From Ignavibacteriota bacterium (GTDB lineage Bacteria > Bacteroidota > Ignavibacteria > Tepidaquicellales > Tepidaquicellaceae): a stretch of 64,000 bases of DNA. Positions 35,671 to 45,031 of the stretch are shown in pieces (position 1 is the first letter of the stretch; each line of letters starts with the position of its first letter). The notes under the pieces are model-generated. The model was not told the origin of the DNA and did no database searches. It worked only from the letters and a program-made list of their open reading frames with translations. The position numbers were made by a program, and so were the translations under genes. The stretch is taken from contig JACREY010000005.1 in the NCBI GenBank assembly GCA_016218085.1, positions 82,492 through 146,491 of the forward strand, written 5' to 3'.

Positions 35671-37206
35671 TTAATGCTTATGCAAATCTTTCTGCACCAT
35701 CTTGTCAATGAATTTCGTTTTTGCGGTTCCTTTCAGCTTTGCCAGCTTTTTATGCAGGTCGGCATCTTTTTCGGATTTCAGTGATTCTATTGTATAGTCA
35801 ATTATGCTTGGCGTGAAAATATTTTCTCTTTCGTATTCCGCTCTCTTCTGATTCAGGATGTCCGCTGATGCAGAGCAGGTTGCGGGCAATGACGGCAGTT
35901 CATTGAATAATTTCTTGTCTTTGAAAATATTTCCTTTTACGTAAAGTTTTTCCGCAAGCTGATGTGCTTTTTCATTTGTGAGTCCCCATTCGGCGGCAAG
36001 AGTCAGTCCGGCAAGAAGCAGGTGAGCGTTTGCGCTTCCGTCCGGCGTGCGGATTTCGACTGTCTGCATGCTTGCTATATCCAGCGGACTGAAATTAATT
36101 CCCGGATTCACGAATGATGCAAGGTTTCTTGTTTTTGACCAGCCGAGCGGCACGCGGATCATCGAGCTTCTGTTCGAGTCGCTCCAGCATACCTTTGTCG
36201 GGGCTTCCTGGTCGGGCACGAGCCTTAAGTAAGATGAGCTTACTGTGTTTCCGAAAGCCGTCAGGGTATTTGCATATCTGCAAAGTCCGCCAATTAATCC
36301 TCTTGCATGCTGTGTCAGCACTCCATCTGAATCCACCATTACATTTTTCCCGTCTTTGAACAGTTTCATATGCACGTGCATTCCGTTTCCTGCATCCCCG
36401 TCTTCAATTTTCGGAGCAAACGTAACCAGCATTCCGTGCCTGTAAGCGATGTTTCTGATGAGCCATTTAGCAAGCACTATATTATCTGCTGCTTCATCTA
36501 TTGGAGTTGCAAGAAGCTCTATTTCAAGCTGTTCGCCTGTTTTGCCATTGAGTTCTTTATTATCCGATTTAATGTTTTCAATATATCCAACTTCGTTATG
36601 CGCATATTTTACCGCGCCCACAATCTGGGTAAGATTTTTCAGCATTTCTGCCAGCACAGCGCTTGTCTTTGAATACGGTGCCGAAAGGTGATATGCCTTC
36701 TGTCTTCCCGGCAGATACATTTTATTATCATCATTGTAAAAGAGATAAAACTCAAGCTCACCGAGCGCATACATATCCAGTCCTGTATTTTTCTTCAAAA
36801 GCCTGTGAGCGTTTCCGAGTATATTATCGGGTGCGAATGGTGCAGGTTCCCCTGTTGCAGTCAGATAGCGGCAGACAAAATCAAGGCTTCCCGGGTTGAA
36901 CGGATTTATGAAAGCCGATTTGAATACGGGAACAATATATAAATCAGACAATCCCGTATCTATCAATCCCTTGAAAAGCGAGGAACCGTCAGCCCTTTCG
37001 CCTTCTGTAAGAACTATTTCAGCATTTATTCTTGCGGGAATGGGAATTTTAAGTTCTTTCATTTTTCCGTCGAGTGCGGTATAGTGAAACGTGATTCTCT
37101 CTATCTGTTTTTCTTCAATAACTTTCAACAAGTCTTCTCTTGTAAAATCCTCTTTGGGCTTATCGAGCAATATCGATAAAGGATTTGATAATGCGTATTT
37201 ATTCAT
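35671..37206 (-). CDS. Glutamine synthetase family protein
   Basis: 511 residues. The glutamate-ammonia ligase fold: N-terminal beta-grasp (ITFHYTALDGKMKELKIPI) and catalytic part with GDAGNGMHVHMKLF (metal/ammonium site His), YLRLVPDQEAPTKVCWSDSNRSS (nucleotide loop) and VEIRTPDGSANAHLLLAG. It lacks the GFDGSS latch of GlnA and the adenylylation-Tyr context, so it is a distinct subfamily from the GlnA at 38211; gamma-glutamyl-polyamine synthetase or a specialised GS are possibilities. The two GS genes are separated by a repeat block. Confidence 0.88.
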   Translation of the reverse strand: MNKYALSNPLSILLDKPKEDFTREDLLKVIEEKQIERITFHYTALDGKMKELKIPIPARINAEIVLTEGERADGSSLFKGLIDTGLSDLYIVPVFKSAFINPFNPGSLDFVCRYLTATGEPAPFAPDNILGNAHRLLKKNTGLDMYALGELEFYLFYNDDNKMYLPGRQKAYHLSAPYSKTSAVLAEMLKNLTQIVGAVKYAHNEVGYIENIKSDNKELNGKTGEQLEIELLATPIDEAADNIVLAKWLIRNIAYRHGMLVTFAPKIEDGDAGNGMHVHMKLFKDGKNVMVDSDGVLTQHARGLIGGLCRYANTLTAFGNTVSSSYLRLVPDQEAPTKVCWSDSNRSSMIRVPLGWSKTRNLASFVNPGINFSPLDIASMQTVEIRTPDGSANAHLLLAGLTLAAEWGLTNEKAHQLAEKLYVKGNIFKDKKLFNELPSLPATCSASADILNQKRAEYERENIFTPSIIDYTIESLKSEKDADLHKKLAKLKGTAKTKFIDKMVQKDLHKH

Positions 37207-37303
37207 ACATTAATTTTTTTTTATAATAACTTTTTCACTTTGATGTAACAGAGTACAAAAATAGTTTTAATAAAATATATTTTCTATACGAAAGAAAATC
37301 CAA

Positions 37304-37662
37304 AGAGCGAAGAGCATTGACCGCAGATGACACTGATTTGAACGGATAACCGCTGAATTTCTTTGAGTTAAAGAGCTAAGAGCATTGACCGCAGATAACA
37401 CTGATTTGAACGGATAACCGCTGATTTTCTTGAGTTAAAGAGCTAAGAGCATTGACCGCAGATGACACTGATTTGAACGGATAACCGCTGAATTTTTTGA
37501 GTTAAAGAGCTAAGAACATTGACCGCAGATAACACTGATTTGAACTGATAACCGCTGATTTTTTTGAGTTAAAGAGCTAAGAACATTGACCGCAGATAAC
37601 ACTGATTTGAACGGATAACCGCTGAATTTTTTTGAGTTAAAGAGCAAAGAGCATTAACTGCG
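37304..37662. repeat. Tandem repeat, 67-68-bp unit, five copies
   Basis: ATTGACCGCAGAT occurs at 37316, 37384, 37451, 37518 and 37585 (spacing 67-68) with a degenerate sixth at 37653. Each unit also carries AACACTGATTTGAACGGATA and TTGAGTTAAAGAGCTAAGA. Copies differ at scattered bases. No spacers, so not a CRISPR array. Related to the units at 61314-61937. Confidence 0.85.
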
Positions 37663-37964
37663 GTGGAAATTAATTAGGATAATTGTATCGGTACTCTTAA
37701 TTTTTAGAATAAACAACTGATAAATAACAAGTAAGGGGTTTCAGATAAAAGTGATACAGTTTTGATACAGTTTTGGTACAATTATCCGGTTTTAAGCGGG
37801 AAACGCGATTTTTTCCAAAAAAAAATTGTACCTTTTGTACTCTTGCAGATATTTCGGTATAACTTAATAAAAAATATTTCAAAGAGCATATACCCGTATT
37901 AATATATGGGTATTTCTTTTAATTGTCAATGGGGAATTTAAGAGCACGGCACAAAGAGACAAGG

Positions 37965-38085
37965 AGAAGAATTTTCACGAGAGTCCTCCGATTAAGAACA
38001 TCGGAGAGACTCTCCGAGACGGAAAGAAGAATATTCACGAGAGTCCTCCGATTAAGAACATCGGAGAGACTCTCCGAGACAGGGG
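37965..38085. repeat. Two tandem 60-bp units with a hairpin
   Basis: GAGTCCTCCG at 37981 and 38041 marks the exact 60-bp period. Within each, GAGAGTC-CTCCGAT pairs with ATCGGAG-A-GACTCTC around TAAGAAC, a 14-bp stem with one bulge. The two copies differ at few positions. Confidence 0.8.
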
Positions 38086-38158
38086 AAGAGGAGCACGGAG
38101 AAGATCATTTCACGAAGGAACACGAAGGATGCACGAAGAGAGGTGTTTGAAAATAAAA

Positions 38159-38182
38159 AAACCCCTCAAGTATGAGGGGTTT
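38159..38182 (-). terminator. Terminator of glnA
   Basis: AAACCCCTCA and TGAGGGGTTT form a perfect 10-bp stem with a 4-nt loop, with a T run on the minus strand. It lies 29 bp past the glnA stop at 38211. Confidence 0.85.
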
Positions 38183-38210
38183 AATTTTTATTATAATTAT
38201 TACAGTTTAA

Positions 38211-39662
38211 TTACACTTCGTAGTAGAGGTGGAATTCATATGGGTGCGGGCGCAGCTGGACTTCTTTTACTTCCTTATTCATTTTATAGTCAATCCAGGT
38301 TTTCAGTAATTCATCAGTAAATACATTACCCTGTTTCAGGTATTCGTTATCGTGCTCGAGGTTGTGCAGTGCAATTTCAAAGCTTTCCGGAGCCTGTCTG
38401 ATTTTGCTGTGCTCTTCAGGGCTGAGGTGGTAGATGTCTTTATCTATCGGATCTCCGGGTTCAATTTTATTTATAATTCCGTCGAGACCTGCCAGAAGCA
38501 TAGCGGAGAATGCCAGATAGGGATTTGCCGTTCCGTCGGGACATCTGAATTCAACTCTTTTTGCTTTCGGGCTGTCTGAATACATAGGAATTCTAATTGC
38601 CGCACTGCGATTGCTCTTTGAATATACAAGGTTCACGGGCGCTTCATATCCCGGTACGAGCCGTTTATAAGAATTTGTAGTCGGATTTGTAAGGGCAAGA
38701 AGGGATGGAGCGTGTTTAAGGAGACCGCCTATAAAGTATAATCCAATTTCGCTAAGACCTGCGTATTTATCTCCCGCAAAAAGCGGTTTGCCGTCTTTCC
38801 ATAAGCTAATATGAGTATGCATACCGCTTCCGTTATCTCCGAAGATCGGCTTGGGCATAAATGTAGCAGTTTTGCCTGCTTCGCGCGCGGTATTTTTTAT
38901 TATATATTTGAACATTTGAAGGTTATCACAGCAATCGAGCATCGGGCAGTATTTGAAATCAATTTCGGCCTGCCCGGCGGTTGCAACTTCGTGATGCTGG
39001 AGCTCGACATCCATTCCTGCTTCTATCAGGTGCTGAACCATCACGTTTCTAAGGTCATTTGTAGAATCCGAAGGGGGAACGGGGAAGTAACCCTCTTTAA
39101 TCCTGATTTTATGTCCGAGGTTAGCTTCATTTTCACTGCCTGTATTCCAGAAACCTTCGCGCGAGTCAATCCTGTACCAGCTCGAGTATTCGTTTATGTT
39201 GTATGCAACGTGGTCGAGTATAAAAAATTCAGCTTCGGGTCCGTAGTAAGCCGTATCAGCAAGTCCTGTTGAATGCAGGTAATCGATTGCTTTTTTTGCA
39301 ATCACTCTCGGGTCGTGGTCATAATATTGCTTTGTCTGGGGGTCCATAATATCGCAGAGCATGGAAAGCGTTTTCGTCTTCATAAACGGGTCAATATGCG
39401 CGGTGGAAGGGTCGGGAATTGCGAGCATATCGGATTCATTAATTGCTTTCCATCCCCTGATGGATGAACCGTCAAAGCCGAAACCTTCATAGAAATGTTC
39501 CTGCTTCAGGTTTGAAACCGGCGCTGAAAAATGCTGCCACTGTCCCGGTAAGTCGGTAAATCTCAGGTCTATCATTTTAATTTCTTTTTCTTTTATCAGC
39601 TTGAAAACGTCGTTGATTTTTTTAAGCTTTTCTTTCTGCTCTTCGATTGGATTTTTTGCCAT
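38211..39662 (-). CDS. glnA: Glutamine synthetase type I
   Basis: 483 residues, type I GS length. [15 protein letters not shown] is the latch region; then [41 protein letters not shown] and [20 protein letters not shown]. It makes glutamine from glutamate, ammonia and ATP, the main ammonia entry. The Tyr region reads [11 protein letters not shown], so the adenylylation Tyr is present but its context differs from E. coli (NLYDLPPEE). It is divergent from the CRP/FNR-like gene and nifJ; the gap holds the TGAC-N4-GTCA palindrome. Confidence 0.95.
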   Translation of the reverse strand: MAKNPIEEQKEKLKKINDVFKLIKEKEIKMIDLRFTDLPGQWQHFSAPVSNLKQEHFYEGFGFDGSSIRGWKAINESDMLAIPDPSTAHIDPFMKTKTLSMLCDIMDPQTKQYYDHDPRVIAKKAIDYLHSTGLADTAYYGPEAEFFILDHVAYNINEYSSWYRIDSREGFWNTGSENEANLGHKIRIKEGYFPVPPSDSTNDLRNVMVQHLIEAGMDVELQHHEVATAGQAEIDFKYCPMLDCCDNLQMFKYIIKNTAREAGKTATFMPKPIFGDNGSGMHTHISLWKDGKPLFAGDKYAGLSEIGLYFIGGLLKHAPSLLALTNPTTNSYKRLVPGYEAPVNLVYSKSNRSAAIRIPMYSDSPKAKRVEFRCPDGTANPYLAFSAMLLAGLDGIINKIEPGDPIDKDIYHLSPEEHSKIRQAPESFEIALHNLEHDNEYLKQGNVFTDELLKTWIDYKMNKEVKEVQLRPHPYEFHLYYEV

Positions 39663-39760
39663 TTTAATAAAGTTTTTTAAGTGTTATTTGTTTTTTTAAC
39701 CGGTTATAAAAATCAGATTTAAAATACTAAATTTTTTTTGAATATATAGTAATGAAAAAT

Positions 39761-39774
39761 ATGACAATTGTCAT
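39761..39774. promoter_or_regulatory. FNR/DNR-style palindrome ATGACAATTGTCAT
   Basis: A perfect 14-bp palindrome with half-sites TGAC and GTCA spaced 4 bp, the spacing of DNR/FNR-family sites (TTGAC-N4-GTCAA). It lies 99 bp upstream of glnA and 87 bp upstream of the FNR-like/nifJ unit. It is the kind of site such a regulator would use, but the adjacent protein has no HTH. Confidence 0.5.
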
Positions 39775-39861
39775 TTTTTTATGTGCCTGCAGTCATACAG
39801 TGTTGCCTCAAAAATGCTTATTTTTGTATAAAGATATTTTAAAAAATAAAGTTTTGAAAAA

Positions 39862-40305
39862 GTGAACTGTCTAACCTGCAAGAACAGAACTTGTTTTATC
39901 CAAAACAATTTTTCTGCCAAACAAATTTCAGAAATCAGCAAAATCAAGAAAGTCGTGAAGTTCAAGAAGGGCGATTTGCTTTATAAAAAAGGAAGCCGCC
40001 CGAAAAGCGCCTATATTCTGCTCGACGGCTGTATCGAAATAATAAAGAAAGACAGCCGGGGCGGCAAGAAGGATTTTTATTTTGTCGAGCCGGGCGAGCT
40101 GTTCGGGTACCGTTCGCTTTTAACTGAAGAGCCTCACAATACCACTGTCAAGATTTACAAGAATTCGAAGATATGCATCTTCGACAAGGAAGATTTTTTC
40201 GAGCTTTTTATCAGCACAAAAGGGTTCGCAAAAAAATTCATGATATTTCTGTCAGACCAGTTAAAAAGAAGACAGAAAAGACTGGACGAAAAAACAAAAA
40301 TCTAA
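39862..40305 (+). CDS. CRP/FNR-like cyclic nucleotide-binding domain protein lacking HTH
   Basis: 147 residues from GTG 39862. The N-terminus NCLTCKNRTC (C-x2-C-x4-C) is the Cys cluster style of FNR-like oxygen sensors and Bacteroidetes CRP homologues. A cyclic-nucleotide-binding beta-roll follows (VVKFKKGDLLYKKGSRPKSAYILLDGCIEII...GELFGYRSLLTEEPHNTTVKI). It ends shortly after the long central helix (FMIFLSDQLKRRQKRLDEKTKI); the DNA-binding HTH domain of full-length (~220 residue) relatives is missing. Only 33 bp separate it from nifJ. It may be a sensor that acts by protein contact, or a truncated regulator. I see no HTH in another frame. Confidence 0.8.
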   Translation: MNCLTCKNRTCFIQNNFSAKQISEISKIKKVVKFKKGDLLYKKGSRPKSAYILLDGCIEIIKKDSRGGKKDFYFVEPGELFGYRSLLTEEPHNTTVKIYKNSKICIFDKEDFFELFISTKGFAKKFMIFLSDQLKRRQKRLDEKTKI

Positions 40306-40338
40306 ATTTATATTTTAATAAAATAACACATTATTATT

Positions 40339-43300
40339 ATGCAAAGAAAAAAAGTTACAATTGACGGAAACGAAGCTGCTGCGTATGTTGCGCACCAGAC
40401 GAATGAAGTGATTGCAATATATCCTATTACCCCGTCATCACCGATGGGAGAGCTTTCGGATGCGTGGTCGGCCGTAAATAAAAAGAACATCTGGGGAACG
40501 ATTCCGGTCGTAGTTGAAATGCAGAGTGAAGGCGGTGCAGCAGGCGCCGTACACGGCTCGCTGCAGAGCGGTTCACTTACAACAACTTTCACCGCATCAC
40601 AGGGACTCCTGCTTATGATTCCCAATATGTATAAAATTGCAGGTGAACTCACGCCTACTGTTTTTCACGTTACCGCACGCTCGCTCTCCGCACAGGCACT
40701 TTCGATTTTCGGAGACCACAGCGACGTAATGTCGACAAGGCAGACGGGTTTTGCGTTAATCTGCTCGAACTCGGTTCAGGAAGTAATGGACTTTGCTCTC
40801 ATTTCGCAGAGGGCGACTCTGGAATCAAGAATTCCGTTCCTGCATTTCTTCGACGGATTCAGAACATCGCACGAAGTTATGAAAATTGAACAGCTAAACG
40901 TGGAAGATATAAGAGCAATGATAGACGACAGTAAAGTAAAAGAACACCGCAAGCGGGCGATGACTCCGGATAATCCGTTTATTAGGGGAACCGCACAGAA
41001 TCCCGATGTATATTTTCAGGGCAGGGAAACGGTAAATAAATTTTACATGGCTTGTCCCGATATGGTACAAAGCGCAATGAATAAATTTGCCGAAATAACA
41101 GGAAGACAGTATCACCTTTTCGATTACTACGGGGCAAAGGATGCAGACAGGCTTATTATAATGATGGGTTCGGGTGCAGAGACAGCAGAGGAGACGGTTG
41201 ATTATTTGCTAAGCAAGGGTGAAAAAGTCGGCTTAATAAAGGTGAGACTTTTCAGGCCCTTCTCAGTAAAGGATTTTATCGGAGCAATTCCGAAAACAGT
41301 AAAAGAAATCGCAGTACTGGACAGAACAAAGGAACCCGGAAGCATTGGCGAGCCGCTTTATCAGGATGTCATCACAGCATTAAACGAAAACATGTCGGAA
41401 AGCAAACCGCTTTTTGCAAAGATGCCGAGAATCATCGGAGGCAGGTACGGATTATCTTCAAAAGAATTTACACCTACAATGGTGAAAGCTGTTTATGATG
41501 AGCTGAAAAAAGACAATCCTAAAAACCATTTCACGATTGGAATTAATGATGATGTTACAAATACGAGTCTTGATTATGATAAGGATTTTGTGATTTCGGA
41601 ATCAGGACAGGTGAGCGCACTCTTTTACGGACTCGGTGCAGACGGTACGGTAGGTGCAAACAAGAACTCAATTAAAATCATCGGCGAAGAAACCGAAAAT
41701 TTTGCACAGGGATATTTCGTTTACGACTCGAAGAAATCAGGAACATCAACAGTATCGCATTTAAGGTTCGGAAAGAAGCCCATCAAGTCAACTTATCTTG
41801 TAACAAAAGCAGACTTTATCGGATGTCACTTTTTCGGACTTCTGGAAAAATTCGATATACTAAAAAATATCAAAGACGGCGGAACGTTTTTACTTAATAC
41901 GCCATATTCAAAAGAAGAAACTCTAACAAAGATTCCGAGAAAAGTTTTAGAGCAGATAACGGCAAAGAAGCTGAACTTCTATGTAATAGACGGATTCACA
42001 GTAGCAAAGAATACAGGAATGGGTACGAGGGTTAACACAATCATGCAGACCTGTTTCTTTGCGATTTCCGGGGTATTACCGAAAGATGAAGCAATTGCAA
42101 AGATTAAAGAATCAATCAAGAAAACATACGGAGCAAAGGGCGATGAAATTGTAAAGATGAATTATAATGCAGTCGATAAAACTCTCGAAAACCTCTTCAA
42201 GGTTGAGCTTTCGGAAATCAAGCCTTCAAAGGTTGAGATTCCTCCGATAGTATCGGATAAATCTCCCGAATACGTGAAGAATACTCTCGCAACAATTATG
42301 GAAGGACGCGGAGATGAGGTGCCTGTAAGCCAGATGCCGGTTGACGGAACATTCCCATCGGCAACTACAATGTGGGAAAAGAGAAATATCGCTCTCGAAG
42401 TTCCTGTATGGGATTCGGAGTGGTGCATACAGTGCGGCAAGTGCGCACTTATTTGCCCTCACGCATCGATAAGAATAAAAGCATACGATGAAAAATTATT
42501 AAAAGACGCTCCTGCAACATTCAAGCACATGACTGCAAAGGGAAAAGAATTTGAGCCAAACACAGCATATACAATTCAGGTAGCGGTAGAAGACTGCACA
42601 GGTTGCGGACTTTGCGTTGAAATTTGTCCTGCAAAGAACAAGAAAGAAACGAAGTATAAAGCTCTTAATATGGCAGACCAGATGTCTATTCGCGAAACCG
42701 AAAGAGAAAATTTTGAATTCTTCTACAATCTTCCCGAATTCGACAGACAGAAAGCAAACGTTACTACAATTAAAGGAAGCCAGTTCCTGCAGCCTCTGTT
42801 TGAATTCTCCGGAGCCTGCACCGGATGCGGCGAAACGCCTTATGTGAAATTAGTTTCACAGCTTTTTGGTGACAGGGCAATAATAGCAAACGCAACAGGT
42901 TGTTCCTCGATATACGGAGGAAATCTGCCAACAACTCCGTGGTCAAAGAATAAAGACGGAAGAGGTCCGGCGTGGAATAACTCGCTTTTCGAAGACAATG
43001 CTGAATTTGGAATGGGAATGAGGCTTTCTGTTGATAAGCACAATGAATATGCAAGAGAACTTTTAATAAGGTTAAAAGATAAAGTTGGCGGTGAACTTGT
43101 TGACGGTATTTTAAAAGCAGACCAGAAAGATGAAACAGGAATTTATGAACAAAGAGAAAGAGTAGCAAAACTCAAAGACGCACTTGTTAAAATCAAGACA
43201 GATGAATCGGAAGATTTATTAAGCATAGCGGATTACTTAGTCAAGAAGTCCGTTTGGATAATGGGCGGTGACGGATGGGCTTATGATATCGGATACGGCG

Positions 43301-43887
43301 GACTTGATCACGTGCTTGCATCGGGACAGAATGTAAATATCCTTGTGCTTGATACGGAAGTATATTCCAACACAGGCGGACAGATGTCAAAATCCACGGG
43401 ACTTGCGGCGGTAGCAAAGTTCGCAGCATCGGGCAAGCCGAGACCTAAAAAAGATTTAGCATTGATGGCATTGAATTATGAAAACGTCTATGTAGCAAAA
43501 GTAGCAATGGGTGCAAACGATAACCAGTGCCTGAAGGCATTTCTCGAAGCGGAAGCTTTCGAAGGACCTTCGATAATCATTGCATACTCACACTGCATAG
43601 CTCACGGAATCAATATGACAAAGGCACTTGAGAACCAGAAGGCGGCAGTTGACAGCGCTTACTGGGCGCTCTTCAGACGTAATCCTGAAGTTGCTAAAGA
43701 AGGCAAGAATCCGTTTAAGCTCGATTCGGGAGCACCGAAGATTAAATTCAGAGAATATGCGTACATGGAAACAAGGTATAAGATGTTGACCAAGATGAGT
43801 CCGGAGCATGCGGAAGATTTAATGAAGCTTGCACAAGTAGCGGTTGATGACAGCTGGAAAGTCTATCAGAAACTTGCAACAGACTAA
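40339..43887 (+). CDS. nifJ: Pyruvate:ferredoxin (flavodoxin) oxidoreductase
   Basis: 1182 residues, one-chain PFOR. Order: pyruvate/TPP domain (QTNEVIAIYPITPSSPMGE), CoA-related middle domain, two 4Fe-4S ferredoxin motifs (Cys696/699/702/706 in WCIQCGKCALICP and Cys753/756/759/763 in CTGCGLCVEICP), and the TPP-binding C-terminal part (GACTGCGETPYVK with Cys827/830, NATGCSSIYGG). It oxidises pyruvate to acetyl-CoA and CO2 while reducing ferredoxin. It is in an apparent operon with the FNR-like gene and is followed by a DHOD-like protein. Confidence 0.96.
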   Translation: MQRKKVTIDGNEAAAYVAHQTNEVIAIYPITPSSPMGELSDAWSAVNKKNIWGTIPVVVEMQSEGGAAGAVHGSLQSGSLTTTFTASQGLLLMIPNMYKIAGELTPTVFHVTARSLSAQALSIFGDHSDVMSTRQTGFALICSNSVQEVMDFALISQRATLESRIPFLHFFDGFRTSHEVMKIEQLNVEDIRAMIDDSKVKEHRKRAMTPDNPFIRGTAQNPDVYFQGRETVNKFYMACPDMVQSAMNKFAEITGRQYHLFDYYGAKDADRLIIMMGSGAETAEETVDYLLSKGEKVGLIKVRLFRPFSVKDFIGAIPKTVKEIAVLDRTKEPGSIGEPLYQDVITALNENMSESKPLFAKMPRIIGGRYGLSSKEFTPTMVKAVYDELKKDNPKNHFTIGINDDVTNTSLDYDKDFVISESGQVSALFYGLGADGTVGANKNSIKIIGEETENFAQGYFVYDSKKSGTSTVSHLRFGKKPIKSTYLVTKADFIGCHFFGLLEKFDILKNIKDGGTFLLNTPYSKEETLTKIPRKVLEQITAKKLNFYVIDGFTVAKNTGMGTRVNTIMQTCFFAISGVLPKDEAIAKIKESIKKTYGAKGDEIVKMNYNAVDKTLENLFKVELSEIKPSKVEIPPIVSDKSPEYVKNTLATIMEGRGDEVPVSQMPVDGTFPSATTMWEKRNIALEVPVWDSEWCIQCGKCALICPHASIRIKAYDEKLLKDAPATFKHMTAKGKEFEPNTAYTIQVAVEDCTGCGLCVEICPAKNKKETKYKALNMADQMSIRETERENFEFFYNLPEFDRQKANVTTIKGSQFLQPLFEFSGACTGCGETPYVKLVSQLFGDRAIIANATGCSSIYGGNLPTTPWSKNKDGRGPAWNNSLFEDNAEFGMGMRLSVDKHNEYARELLIRLKDKVGGELVDGILKADQKDETGIYEQRERVAKLKDALVKIKTDESEDLLSIADYLVKKSVWIMGGDGWAYDIGYGGLDHVLASGQNVNILVLDTEVYSNTGGQMSKSTGLAAVAKFAASGKPRPKKDLALMALNYENVYVAKVAMGANDNQCLKAFLEAEAFEGPSIIIAYSHCIAHGINMTKALENQKAAVDSAYWALFRRNPEVAKEGKNPFKLDSGAPKIKFREYAYMETRYKMLTKMSPEHAEDLMKLAQVAVDDSWKVYQKLATD

Positions 43888-43902
43888 AAAAGTATAATTG
43901 AA

Positions 43903-43936
43903 TTCCCGTTATATTAATTTTGTTATATAACGGGAA
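43903..43936 (+). terminator. Hairpin between nifJ and the DHOD-like gene
   Basis: TTCCCGTTATAT and ATATAACGGGAA form a perfect 12-bp stem with a 10-nt loop. There is only a weak T-rich tail, so it may be an attenuating hairpin rather than a full terminator. Confidence 0.6.
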
Positions 43937-43985
43937 GACGATTTTGCTTTAATAATTTTAACTATAAACTTTTAAACTAAATAAT

Positions 43986-44984
43986 ATGGACTTAACAACA
44001 AAGTATTTAGGTCTTAAACTGAAAAACCCGATTGTTCCTTCGGCATCTCCTCTATCAAAGACACTCGACAGGGTGAAAAGAATGGAAGACGCAGGAGCAT
44101 CCGCTGTTGTGGTTTACTCTCTCTTCGAAGAGCAGATAGAGCACGAAGCGAATGAATTCGAGCATTACATGAGTTACGGTACGGAAAGCTTTGCCGAAGC
44201 GCTGAATTATTTTCCGAAGCCGGATGAATACAACCTCGGACCGGAAGAATATTTAAAACATATCAGCAACCTGAAAAAATCCGTCGGCATTCCCGTTATC
44301 GGAAGCCTTAACGGAATTTCAAAGGGCGGATGGATGAAATATGCAAAGCTAATCGAAGAAGCAGGAGCAGACGCACTGGAACTTAACATATATTATGTTG
44401 CATCCAACATTAAAGAAGACGGTGCAAAGGTTGAGGAAATTTATTTAAGGGATTTCCGTGCAATAAAAAGTACGGTGAAAATTCCGGTTGCAATAAAACT
44501 CAGCCCTTATTTTTCTTCAATCGGTAATATGGCAACAAGGCTCGACGAAGCGGGCGCAGACGGATTGGTTTTATTCAACAGATTTTATCAACCTGATATT
44601 GATTTGGATAAGCTCGAAGTTCTTCCAAACCTCGAACTCAGCACCAGCAATGATTTACGACTTCCAATGAGATGGATAGCAACGCTTTACGGAAAAGTAA
44701 AAGCATCGCTTGCAGCAACAAGCGGAATCCACACATACCAGGATGTGCTTAAGGCATTAATGGTTGGCAGCGATGTAACAATGGTATGCTCCGAACTTCT
44801 CGCAAACGGAATCGGAAGAATATCAGAAATTATTAAGGACCTCGAAGTTTGGATGGAAAAGAATGAATACAAATCAATTGATATGATGAAGGGCAGCATC
44901 AGTCAAAAATCAGTAGCCGACCCCGCCGCATTCGAGCGCGCGAACTATATGAAGGCTCTGAACAGTTTTAAGATAATGGTTTAA
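43986..44984 (+). CDS. Dihydroorotate dehydrogenase-like protein
   Basis: 332 residues, TIM barrel of the DHOD type. The family features are [32 protein letters not shown], the phosphate-binding region at [26 protein letters not shown], and [29 protein letters not shown]. Such FMN-barrel proteins are often encoded beside PFOR in anaerobes as here; whether it makes pyrimidine or shuttles electrons is not known. Catalytic Cys/Ser of classic DHOD is not obvious. A terminator closes the unit. Confidence 0.85.
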   Translation: MDLTTKYLGLKLKNPIVPSASPLSKTLDRVKRMEDAGASAVVVYSLFEEQIEHEANEFEHYMSYGTESFAEALNYFPKPDEYNLGPEEYLKHISNLKKSVGIPVIGSLNGISKGGWMKYAKLIEEAGADALELNIYYVASNIKEDGAKVEEIYLRDFRAIKSTVKIPVAIKLSPYFSSIGNMATRLDEAGADGLVLFNRFYQPDIDLDKLEVLPNLELSTSNDLRLPMRWIATLYGKVKASLAATSGIHTYQDVLKALMVGSDVTMVCSELLANGIGRISEIIKDLEVWMEKNEYKSIDMMKGSISQKSVADPAAFERANYMKALNSFKIMV

Positions 44985-44992
44985 TTTTATAC

Positions 44993-45031
44993 ATCCCGTT
45001 CTCGAATTCAGTTTGGGAACGGGATTTTTTT
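44993..45031 (+). terminator. Terminator after the DHOD-like gene
   Basis: ATCCCGTTC and GAACGGGAT pair perfectly around a 15-nt loop, followed by seven T. The T run ends at the base just before the ATG of the AraC gene. Confidence 0.85.

Larger units (their letters stand above)
37207..38210. repeat. 1-kb gene-free block: tandem repeats and hairpins
   Basis: 37304-37662: five copies of a 67-68-bp unit (see own entry). 37775-37832: GGTACAATT and AATTGTACC inverted 9-bp arms. 37866-37920: third copy of the GTATACCC element end. 37965-38085: two copies of a 60-bp unit with a long hairpin. 38090-38150: purine-rich GAGCACGGAG/ACGAAGGA stretch. No credible gene; small frames in it (such as 37923-38150) are made of the repeat. 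Confidence 0.8.

Noticed and set aside
37304..37662. Possible CRISPR array
   Set aside because: Units are contiguous 67-68-bp copies with no unique spacers, and no cas genes are in the window.
37923..38150. 75-residue open frame with repeated RRIFTRVLRLRTSERLSET
   Set aside because: It is the translation of the 60-bp tandem repeat and hairpins; no start signal or homologous character.
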